Assembly: GCA_016280395.1 (NCBI GenBank)
Contig: JAEEGQ010000007.1
Coordinates: 1 to 56,307 of the forward strand
DNA from: Lachnospiraceae bacterium
Lineage (GTDB): Bacteria; Bacillota; Clostridia; Lachnospirales; Lachnospiraceae
Reading direction: 5' to 3'
DNA length: 56,307 bases
Under the pieces are notes generated by a model. That model was given only the letters and a program-made list of their open reading frames with translations. It ran no database searches and was not told where the DNA came from. The position numbers and the translations under genes are program-made. Position 1 is the stretch's first letter. Every line of letters starts with the position of its first letter. Positions 25,202 through 31,177 of this stretch are shown one piece after another.

Positions 25202-25536
25202 GACAGATGATGTTGGTCCTTTCTTTTTTGCCATTTTTTAAGGGAAAAGCAGAAAACGGTAACCGCAGCGCCAAGAAGGAACGCGACAACGGAGATTACT
25301 ATATACGCAAGAGCGCTGTTGTCCGAAAAGATGCTGGCGTTCATGGCGGGGGAAATGTCTGACGGGACGTTGTTCACGGCAACAGACGGTATAAAGAGCG
25401 CAAGGCCCACGGCAGCGGCCAGACATACGGCCACAGAGACGATCTGTACCGCAAGCAGACGGTTTGCATTTTTCTTTTCGTAAAGCTCTTTTGCGCGCCC
25501 GTGCATGGCAAGTATGCGTTCTTCAGCTGTTTTCAT
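25198..25536 (-). CDS. Small two-span membrane protein, candidate anti-sigma factor
   Basis: 112 residues from ATG 25536, with AAGGAGG upstream; a further ATG at 25557 has no site of its own. N-terminal motif TAEERILAMHGRAKELYEKK faces the cytoplasm, then spans near residues 29-49 and 79-101 with a loop (about 30 residues) between, then a basic C-terminal tail. It overlaps the sigma gene by 14 bp, and its short cytoplasmic N-terminus beside a sigma gene fits an anti-sigma factor. The outside loop would be the likely cleavage target for PrsW. This is inference; no anti-sigma domain is recognised. Confidence 0.7.
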   Translation of the reverse strand: MKTAEERILAMHGRAKELYEKKNANRLLAVQIVSVAVCLAAAVGLALFIPSVAVNNVPSDISPAMNASIFSDNSALAYIVISVVAFLLGAAVTVFCFSLKKWQKRKDQHHLS

Positions 25537-26098
25537 GGGATATGCCCTCCTTTTCAAGTTCTTTTTTTAAGGCTTTTTTCCCTCTTTCAAGAAGGTGATC
25601 GATCCTTTTCGCGGTCACGCCCATAACCTTTGCAGCTTCCTTGTAGCTGAGGTCATCAAAGTAGATAAGCCACAGCGGCTCTCTTAATTCGGGCGAAAGC
25701 CGCTCAAGGCAGCGGTGGAGGATATGTGTCTCCTCGCCGGTCACGACAAGATCCTCAAGTATTGTGGGATCGGAAGGCTCCTCAGGCAACTCGTCGATAC
25801 AAAAAGTGCCTGTTTTTACGGTCTTTTGGTGGAAGCGGGCGGCAAGATGCCTTGCGGTCTTGTAAAGATAAGCCTTGAAGCAGCCCGTGCCTATCAGAGG
25901 GCGCTTTACCATGATGCGGGCAAACGCTTCTATCATAAGGTCCTCTGCATCCTCGGGGATGTGCAGGAAACCCGACAGGTATGTGACAAGACGGTCGCCG
26001 TAGCGCAGCATGAGCGAGTCGTAAGCATGGCTGTCCCCTTTGAGAAAGGCTGTGTAGAGTTCGTCATCGGAATATGCGGTTTCCATTGCTGTGTCCAT
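25523..26098 (-). CDS. ECF-like RNA polymerase sigma factor
   Basis: A 191-residue protein. Region 2 is at residues about 14-70 (YGDRLVTYLSGFLHI, then PEDAEDLMIEAFARIM) and region 4 at about 128-180 (LSPELREPLWLIYFDDLSYK, then EAAKVMGVTAKRIDHLLER). An acidic linker of about 45 residues joins them. The first of two ATGs (26098) is taken; the ribosome site is weak. It heads a tightly overlapped operon with a small membrane protein, a 7-helix protein and PrsW. Its -35/-10 promoter is sigma-A-like and differs from the ECF boxes at 13.8/15.1 kb, so the two sigma loci are probably separate. Confidence 0.88.
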   Translation of the reverse strand: MDTAMETAYSDDELYTAFLKGDSHAYDSLMLRYGDRLVTYLSGFLHIPEDAEDLMIEAFARIMVKRPLIGTGCFKAYLYKTARHLAARFHQKTVKTGTFCIDELPEEPSDPTILEDLVVTGEETHILHRCLERLSPELREPLWLIYFDDLSYKEAAKVMGVTAKRIDHLLERGKKALKKELEKEGISHENS

Positions 26099-26160
26099 GC
26101 TGCGCTCTTTGCTTGAAATGTTGTTTCTTCCCGCCTTTGGGGCAGAAAGCTCTATATATA

Positions 26161-26189
26161 TTTTTATCAGAAATTGCCGCAGGTGTCAA
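26161..26189 (-). promoter_or_regulatory. Sigma-A-type promoter of the second sigma gene
   Basis: On the minus strand TTGACA (26189-26184), 17 bp, TAAAAA (26166-26161). About 60 bp of leader with a GC-rich hairpin precedes the ATG. Confidence 0.65.
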
Positions 26190-26252
26190 ACAAAATGAGG
26201 TATGTACGGCAGGATAAAAACACAAATTATGCGGTTAAATGCAATTTTATGC

Positions 26253-26281
26253 TTGACAAATGAAGTGTGCTTGTATAGAAT
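26253..26281 (+). promoter_or_regulatory. Promoter of the sodium:solute symporter gene
   Basis: TTGACA (26253-26258), 17 bp, TAGAAT (26276-26281). A palindromic operator starts 1 bp after the -10 box. Confidence 0.8.
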
Positions 26282-26282
26282 G

Positions 26283-26315
26283 GCTTTAACGCGTTAAAGC
26301 GTAACGCATTAAAGC
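26283..26315. promoter_or_regulatory. Tandem operator: perfect 18-bp palindrome plus 15-bp repeat
   Basis: GCTTTAACGCGTTAAAGC (26283-26300) is a perfect palindrome with a central CG, as in LacI-type operators. TTAACGCGTTAAAGC is then repeated at once as GTAACGCATTAAAGC (two changes). It lies where a repressor would block the start of the symporter transcript. A 16/18 match sits before the sortase gene at 47648. No LacI-family gene is in the window. Confidence 0.75.
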
Positions 26316-26381
26316 AAAAGAGGTTCCGCTTTTTTATTGGGAAAACCGCGCGGTACTTCTTTACGAAAGATGAGGAACGAT

Positions 26382-27965
26382 ATGTTGACCAAGATCATCA
26401 GCGCGATTCTTCTTGTCGCATTCTTTGCGATCATGATAGGTGTCGGCTTTTACAGCAGAAAGAGTACGAAGGACGTATCCGGATTTGTACTCGGCGGACG
26501 TGCGGTAGGCCCGTGGCTTACAGCCTTTGCCTTCGGTACTTCGTATTTCTCGGCGGTTATTTTTGTGGGCTATGCCGGGCAGTTCGGATGGCTCTACGGG
26601 ACAAGCGCAACATGGGCCGGACTTGGCAACGCGTTTATCGGATCGCTCCTGGCATGGAACATACTCGGGCGCCGCACCCGTATAATGACACAGCACCTTG
26701 ATTCGAAGACAATGCCTGATTTCTTTGAAAAGCGCTTCGGCTCTGCAAAATTAAAGGTTGTGGCTTCCGTCATCGTCTTTATTTTCCTGATCCCCTACAC
26801 AGCATCGCTTTACAACGGTCTTTCGAGCCTTTTCGGCCTTGTGTTCGATATCCCTTACTGGGTCGTTATTGCAGTGATGGCGGCACTTACCGGTGTTTAT
26901 GTTATATTCGGCGGGTATATGGCGACTGCCATAAATGACTTTATCCAGGGCATAATCATGCTTTTTGGCATCGTTACGGTCATCCTTGCGGTGCTTAAAG
27001 ATAACGGCGGTCTTCTCGAGGCTGCAAAGAAGCTTTCCGAGATCTCTGCAGAGGGCTGGTCTAAGGGCGCCTATTCTTCGTTCTTTGGGCCTGACCCGCT
27101 CGCACTCCTCTTCGTTGTCATCCTTACATCGCTCGGAACCTGGGGCCTGCCTCAGATGGTAGGTAAATTCTACGCAATAAAGAGCGAGAAGGATATCCAT
27201 AAGGGGACCGTTATCTCCACAGTCTTTGCGGTTGTTGTCGCAGGCGGGTGCTATTTCCTCGGCGGTTTCGGACGCCTTTATGCCGATAAGATCAAATACA
27301 ATCCCGCTAACGGAAAGCCTCTGTTTGACACCATCGTTCCGACAATGCTTTCAACGCTTCCGTCGGTTGTTATCGCAATAGTGATAGTGCTGGTGCTGGC
27401 TGCGTCAATGTCGACACTGTCCTCGCTTGTCCTGACATCCAGCTCGACGCTTACACTTGATGTTATAAAACCTGCCGCAAAGAAGCCCATCACCGAGAAA
27501 AAGCAGGTGTTCATAATGCGGCTGTTCATTGTGTTCTTTATCCTTGTGTCCGCAGCTATCGCGGTAATAAAGGATTCCTTCCCGGGACTTACTTTTATCG
27601 CCCAGATGATGGGTGTTTCATGGGGAGCACTTGCAGGTTCATTCCTTGCGCCGTTCCTTTACGGCCTGTACTGGAAGAAGACGTCGAAGGCTTCTGTTGC
27701 CGCCTCCTTTGTATGGGGCTGCGGCATTGCCGTTACACAGCTTGTGGTAACCCTTGCGGGTGTTAATGTTTCGGCTTGGGGCCCGGTACTTGGCTACATC
27801 TTCAAGTCTTCGATCAACTCCGGTGTTATCGCAATGGTCGGAGGACTGCTGATTGTTCCGGTCGTTACCGCGTTTACAAAGAAACCCGACGCAGTGGCAT
27901 CCCAGAAGATGTTCAACTGCTTCGAGGAAAAAGTCGAAGTTGCAAAGAAAGAAGCACTCGACTGA
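26382..27965 (+). CDS. Sodium:solute symporter (SSS family)
   Basis: 527 residues from ATG 26382, with GAGG 7 bp upstream; earlier in-frame starts at 26337 (TTG) and 26370 lie close to or in the leader. About 13 membrane segments. The N-terminal block (SGFVLGGRAVGPWLTAFAFG, then TSYFSAVIFVGYAGQFG) and FIQGIIMLFG near residue 185 fit the SSS family (PutP, sialic acid and sugar carriers). I cannot name the solute. The operator suggests induction by a metabolite. A hairpin and then the hairpin repeat at 28033 follow. Confidence 0.88.
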   Translation: MLTKIISAILLVAFFAIMIGVGFYSRKSTKDVSGFVLGGRAVGPWLTAFAFGTSYFSAVIFVGYAGQFGWLYGTSATWAGLGNAFIGSLLAWNILGRRTRIMTQHLDSKTMPDFFEKRFGSAKLKVVASVIVFIFLIPYTASLYNGLSSLFGLVFDIPYWVVIAVMAALTGVYVIFGGYMATAINDFIQGIIMLFGIVTVILAVLKDNGGLLEAAKKLSEISAEGWSKGAYSSFFGPDPLALLFVVILTSLGTWGLPQMVGKFYAIKSEKDIHKGTVISTVFAVVVAGGCYFLGGFGRLYADKIKYNPANGKPLFDTIVPTMLSTLPSVVIAIVIVLVLAASMSTLSSLVLTSSSTLTLDVIKPAAKKPITEKKQVFIMRLFIVFFILVSAAIAVIKDSFPGLTFIAQMMGVSWGALAGSFLAPFLYGLYWKKTSKASVAASFVWGCGIAVTQLVVTLAGVNVSAWGPVLGYIFKSSINSGVIAMVGGLLIVPVVTAFTKKPDAVASQKMFNCFEEKVEVAKKEALD

Positions 27966-28032
27966 TCCCTTGCGCCAAGGTCTGTGTTTTGGCCTTAGGG
28001 TGCACATAAAATTGCCTGTTTTCCTAAAACCC

Positions 28033-28087
28033 CAATAATACGCCTGAAACCGGACCCGAGCTACAGCTGGGTCCGGTTTCGCGTTTG
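28033..28087. repeat. Left hairpin repeat flanking the 28-31 kb island
   Basis: The ends CAATAATACGCCTGAAACCGG and CCGGTTTCGCGTTTG are identical in the copy at 30972-31025. The inner stem differs but still pairs (here GGACCC..GGGTCC), so the fold is conserved rather than the sequence. It may act as terminator for the symporter gene; there is no strong T-run. Confidence 0.85.
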
Positions 28088-28098
28088 AAAAAATAAAA

Positions 28099-28119
28099 AA
28101 ATTAACCTTTAAGGGTTGA
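28099..28119. promoter_or_regulatory. Operator O1 for the XRE regulator
   Basis: AAATTAACC-TTTAAG-GGTTGA is a dyad. Its reverse complement matches the second site (28149-28169) at 18 of 21 bases, and the two flank the promoter. This fits an autoregulating XRE repressor. Confidence 0.6.
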
Positions 28120-28144
28120 CTTTAAAAGCGGGAAGTGTTATTAT
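28116..28144 (+). promoter_or_regulatory. Promoter of the XRE-ImmA genes
   Basis: TTGACT (28116-28121), 17 bp, TATTAT (28139-28144), with operator copies overlapping the -35 box and just after the -10 box. Confidence 0.8.
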
Positions 28145-28148
28145 GAAA

Positions 28149-28169
28149 TCAACCCAAAGAGGTTAATTT
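28149..28169. promoter_or_regulatory. Operator O2 for the XRE regulator
   Basis: TCAACCC-AAAGA-GGTTAATTT, an inverted copy of O1 with 3 changes in 21, placed at the likely transcription start. Confidence 0.6.
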
Positions 28170-28240
28170 TTCAAAAGGAGGTGATTGAGAGGTTTTTTAA
28201 GTATCTGTATGGGCAAGTGAAGGAAAGGAAGGGAAACACT

Positions 28241-28609
28241 ATGCGGACGAGTTTAGGCGATTGCTTAAGGAAAATAAGAATGGAAAACAACCAGAGACTT
28301 AAGGATATGGCAGATGTTCTTGATGTAACCTCGGCTTTTTTATCGGCAGTGGAAAATGGGAAAAAACTGATGCCGGCTACATGGTATAAAAAATTAAAAA
28401 TGAAGTATAACCTTGATAATGACAGCATTGAAGAGTTGAAGCAGTATGCTATGGAATCCCAGAAGAGTATATCACTCAACATTGAGAATGTAACCGATGA
28501 AAAGAAAGAACTTGCGGTTGTATTTGCCCGTAGTTTTGAAAAAATGGATAAAGAAACGAGTCGTAAAATTTTAAGGTTACTGTCAAATAAAAGAGGAAAG
28601 GAGACATAA
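28241..28609 (+). CDS. XRE-family HTH regulator
   Basis: 122 residues from ATG 28241, with GGAAGGG upstream. The helix-turn-helix (residues about 5-60: SLGDCLRKIRMENNQRLKDM, then DVLDVTSAFLSAVENGKKLM) is followed by a helical C-terminal part. An in-frame GTG at 28181 sits inside a perfect SD sequence and is unlikely. The ImmA gene overlaps its stop by one base (TAATG). Pairs of XRE repressor and ImmA protease control mobile elements such as ICEBs1, and the same role fits this island. Two operator copies flank its promoter. Confidence 0.85.
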   Translation: MRTSLGDCLRKIRMENNQRLKDMADVLDVTSAFLSAVENGKKLMPATWYKKLKMKYNLDNDSIEELKQYAMESQKSISLNIENVTDEKKELAVVFARSFEKMDKETSRKILRLLSNKRGKET

Positions 28610-29190
28610 TGAATTATGCAGTAGAATCAAAATCCAGAAAAGACTTAAGGATGATTGCACATGAATTAAAAGACAAGCTGGGCTTGAAACAAGAGATATT
28701 CTTCCCGATTGTGGACTTGTTAGATGTTTATTGTGAAATGTTCGATAACTTTTCGTATGAAATTGTCGAAGAGAGCGAAATGGAATCCTCGATTCATGCG
28801 GATACGGATGTAAAAAACGGACATATCCGTATTAAAGAAAGCGTTTATTTAGGAGCCATAAACGGATCGGGAAGGGATCGAATGACAATCGCTCATGAGA
28901 TAGGTCACTTCACAATGATAAACGCATGTGGCTTCAAGCTGAACAGAACATTTTCACAAAGGTCAAAAGCATACAATGATCCGGAATGGCAGGCGAAATG
29001 TTTTGCAGCCGAATTGCTGATCGATAACAGACTTGTAAGTAAAATGAGTGCCGAAGAAATCACAGAAAAGTGTGGGGTATCATTTGAGGCGGCTTCTTAT
29101 CAATGCGATGTATATCAAAAAGAAAGGGCTAATCGAAGGACGACTTTTCCAGCCGGAAAAGCCCAAAAGAGAAAAGGCACCACAAGATAG
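28609..29190 (+). CDS. ImmA/IrrE-type metalloprotease
   Basis: A 193-residue protein with the zinc motif HEIGH (residues 96-100, TIAHEIGHFTMI). The N-terminal half is helical and the C-terminal part basic. ImmA proteases cut XRE repressors to switch on mobile elements or stress genes; here the likely target is the XRE protein encoded one base upstream. The last 20 residues are low-complexity and basic (RRTTFPAGKAQKRKG) and may not be folded. Confidence 0.87.
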   Translation: MNYAVESKSRKDLRMIAHELKDKLGLKQEIFFPIVDLLDVYCEMFDNFSYEIVEESEMESSIHADTDVKNGHIRIKESVYLGAINGSGRDRMTIAHEIGHFTMINACGFKLNRTFSQRSKAYNDPEWQAKCFAAELLIDNRLVSKMSAEEITEKCGVSFEAASYQCDVYQKERANRRTTFPAGKAQKRKGTTR

Positions 29191-29218
29191 CAGGAACTAT
29201 CCTATGATGCCAATCGAG

Positions 29219-29243
29219 CACTTTGTCTCGAATCTGAACATTT
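29219..29243 (+). repeat. 25-bp direct repeat, copy 1
   Basis: CACTTTG, C/T, then CTCGAATCTGAACA. It matches copy 2 (29325-29349) at 23 of 25 bases, 106 bp apart. The 81 bp between the copies hold a small dyad (29289-29309). Confidence 0.8.
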
Positions 29244-29324
29244 ATATAGTATCACAAAACTTAAAAAATAACAATAGCGATGAAACAATTTCTGAATAAA
29301 ATTCAGAAAAGACCATCTCAAGGA

Positions 29325-29349
29325 CACTTTGCCTCGAATCTGAACAATT
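29325..29349 (+). repeat. 25-bp direct repeat, copy 2, at the head of the structured leader
   Basis: CACTTTGCCTCGAATCTGAA plus CAATT, next to the leader that begins at 29351. It could be a protein-binding site for the downstream operon or a recombination site. Confidence 0.7.
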
Positions 29350-29350
29350 C

Positions 29351-29427
29351 ATAAGAAGTGCCTGCGAGAGCACCTCCGGGGGGGAAGACTGCGCCCGTCG
29401 GTTGTATTTGCAAGGAGGACTTCTTAT
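29351..29427 (+). promoter_or_regulatory. Structured leader that hides the ribosome site of the DUF4417 gene
   Basis: ATAAGAAGT (29351-29359) is the exact complement of ACTTCTTAT (29419-29427), which contains the start codon. CCTCC (29373-29377) pairs with the SD GGAGG (29414-29418) directly alongside. Inside are a hairpin GTGC/GCAC (29358-29373) and a G7 run. In the closed form both SD and AUG are masked, so an on/off RNA switch is likely. No known riboswitch class was recognised. Confidence 0.7.
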
Positions 29428-30088
29428 GCGCAGAACAAATCCGCAGCGAAAAAGCTGCAAAGATGTATTTAACGCTTTTTTAGTAAAATGGGCTATTTAC
29501 GCAGGATTCTTTGAATTTCCTCGCCTAAGGCCGACATTTGATGTTCCATCAAGAATAATAGCTTTTTCAAAAGCGTTGTCTTGCAAGGATTATGATCAGT
29601 GGATACACTTTTATGAGTACGATTACTTGTTCGAACGAGTATGGAGAAAACCCCGGCAATTTCTTTCTTTGTTTAAGAAATTCAAAGGAGTGATTTTACC
29701 TGATTTTAGCCTTTACAGAGACATGCCATTGGTGATGCAATTATGGAATATCTATCGCAGCAGAGCTATTGGCCATTGGCTGCAAAGTAACGGTATTAAG
29801 GTAATCCCTAATATTAGATATGGCGATAAGCGAACATTCCGTATCTGTTGTGAAGGTCTTGAAAAACATGGTGTTATAGCAGTTGGATCTCATGGCACTA
29901 TGAAACATAAAACGGACAGAGAGATCTTTTTAAACGGTTTGGATGTTGTGATTAGCATTCTTCAGCCCTCTGTGATCGTAGTATATGGGACAGCCCCGGA
30001 CAAATACTTCAAAAAGTATATTGATGCTGGAATTAAGATAATACAATTCGAAAGTGATTATTCCCTTTCACATAAGGAGGGGGAATGA
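29426..30088 (+). CDS. DUF4417 protein
   Basis: 220 residues from ATG 29426, with AAGGAGG upstream. Typical DUF4417 blocks are present: VPSRIIAFSKAL, HFYEYDYLFERVW, GVILPDFSLYRDMPL, YRSRAIGHWLQ and GIKVIPNIRYGDKRTFR, then VIVVYGTAP. The family occurs in phages and mobile elements of Firmicutes; its activity is unknown. The stop overlaps the next start (ATGA), so it is coupled to the LHH nuclease gene. The region is more AT-rich than the core genes, consistent with transfer. Confidence 0.85.
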   Translation: MRRTNPQRKSCKDVFNAFLVKWAIYAGFFEFPRLRPTFDVPSRIIAFSKALSCKDYDQWIHFYEYDYLFERVWRKPRQFLSLFKKFKGVILPDFSLYRDMPLVMQLWNIYRSRAIGHWLQSNGIKVIPNIRYGDKRTFRICCEGLEKHGVIAVGSHGTMKHKTDREIFLNGLDVVISILQPSVIVVYGTAPDKYFKKYIDAGIKIIQFESDYSLSHKEGE

Positions 30089-30570
30089 TCATGGGAGCAG
30101 GATTATATGGTGGTTTTGGTGCCACTTTGGGCATACGAGCCACATCTATGTACAAGCCAAAACGATTTACACCGGTTTCGTTTAAAGGAACTGTTAAAGT
30201 TGAAGGAGTTGAAAGAGATGTAAGCCGTCGCGTTTACCAAAGAAATGATATTAACTTTCACCGAATAGACAAAGATACAGGAGAAACAAACCTTCAGCGT
30301 ATGTTGAGAGGAGTGGCGCCGATCGGAAGGGATGGAAAACCGATCGAGCTTCACCACATTTTGCAAAAAGAAGTCGGTTCTATGGTTGAGATACATGAAA
30401 CAACACATAGGGAGTATAAACGAATCTTGCATGGGTTGAGGGGAGATGGTGAGAGTTTTAGAAATGATAAAATACTTGATAGTCAGTACAGATTGTTTAA
30501 GAGACTTTACTGGAAATGGCGCGCACAGACATATTTAGGAGGTAACAATAATGGATTTAAAAGATTATGA
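30085..30570 (+). CDS. LHH-type HNH/endonuclease VII nuclease, probable toxin
   Basis: A 161-residue protein starting in the ATGA overlap (ATG 30085; a second ATG at 30091 is possible), behind AAGGAGGGGG. The C-terminal half has TGETNLQRMLRGVAPIGRDG, then LHH (89-91) and H104/H108: the LHH family found as C-terminal toxins of polymorphic systems. Unlike those, it has no long delivery domain or signal peptide, only about 60 residues rich in basic and aromatic residues. It overlaps the SUKH gene by 20 bp, so immunity is always made with it. It may be a stand-alone module, or a toxin tip carried in a mobile island. Confidence 0.82.
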   Translation: MIMGAGLYGGFGATLGIRATSMYKPKRFTPVSFKGTVKVEGVERDVSRRVYQRNDINFHRIDKDTGETNLQRMLRGVAPIGRDGKPIELHHILQKEVGSMVEIHETTHREYKRILHGLRGDGESFRNDKILDSQYRLFKRLYWKWRAQTYLGGNNNGFKRL

Positions 30571-30967
30571 ATTAATCAAAAAATATGAGAAACCCGGAGA
30601 TTTTAATTATGCAACAGTAACAGACGAAATGCTCAAAACTGCTGAAAAAAAGCTGTCAATCAACTTACCCGACCAATACAAAGATTATTTGAAAATGTTT
30701 GGCCATGGTGGAATTGGGGGAATCGAAATACAGGGTGTAGGTTTAACCGGACGAATGATATTTGCGGATAGCACCGAAGAGTATCGCAAAGATGGTCTGC
30801 CGAATAACCTGGTTGTTATAGAAAATGACGATGAGTGGTTAATTTGTATTGACTGCAATAATGGGAAAATTGTTTCTTGGGATTATGAGGGCTGTGTAAA
30901 AGAGGAATATGATTGCTTTGATTCTTTTTTGCATTATCGCCTTTTAGAAGCAATTGATAACATGTGA
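30551..30967 (+). CDS. SMI1/KNR4 (SUKH-1) immunity protein
   Basis: A 138-residue protein. AGGAGG lies 8 bp before its ATG, inside the toxin gene. The SUKH pattern is visible: an N-terminal helix with TDEMLKTAEKKLSINLPDQY, then YKDYLKMFGHGGIGGIEI, and a C-terminal ICIDCNNGKIVSWDYEG. SUKH proteins neutralise nuclease toxins of polymorphic and contact-dependent systems, which matches the adjacent LHH nuclease. The island's right repeat begins 4 bp after the stop. Confidence 0.9.
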   Translation: MDLKDYELIKKYEKPGDFNYATVTDEMLKTAEKKLSINLPDQYKDYLKMFGHGGIGGIEIQGVGLTGRMIFADSTEEYRKDGLPNNLVVIENDDEWLICIDCNNGKIVSWDYEGCVKEEYDCFDSFLHYRLLEAIDNM

Positions 30968-30971
30968 AAAG

Positions 30972-31025
30972 CAATAATACGCCTGAAACCGGGCCGGGAG
31001 AGATCCCGGTCCGGTTTCGCGTTTG
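30972..31025. repeat. Right hairpin repeat flanking the island
   Basis: The ends are identical to the copy at 28033; the interior is GGCCGGGA-GAGA-TCCCGGT, again self-pairing. The two copies enclose 2.9 kb of AT-rich genes and could mark insertion by recombination between repeats, or simply be a common terminator-like element. Confidence 0.85.
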
Positions 31026-31093
31026 TGGGCAGGAGGGCTTTATATGATCCATCATGTTGCGGGACCTGTGTGGGAGCTGTTTTCCGGATCAAA

Positions 31094-31141
31094 TTGACAG
31101 GGCGCGGCGGAGGATATATAATACCTACCAAAACAGTAGGT
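31094..31141 (+). promoter_or_regulatory. Consensus promoter and dyad operator of the rhodanese-TtcA gene
   Basis: TTGACA (31094-31099), 17 bp, TATAAT (31117-31122) is a perfect consensus. Directly after it ACCTAC-N7-GTAGGT (31123-31141) forms a dyad at the transcription start, a natural repressor site. CsoR/CstR-like or Rrf2-type control would suit a sulfur-related gene, but the site does not clearly match either. Confidence 0.75.
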
Positions 31142-31177
31142 GTTATGTGGCATGATGCCGCTAAATGAGGGAACAAA

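Noticed and set aside
27970-28003. Hairpin TGCGCCAAGG / CCTTAGGGTGCA after the symporter gene
   Set aside because: The stem is strong but no T-run follows, so I do not call it a terminator; it may be an RNA end-stabiliser.
29048-29299. An alternative frame over the 3' end of the ImmA gene, possible frameshifted C-terminus
   Set aside because: ImmA has its complete metal motif before this point, and no family homology was recognised in the other frame.
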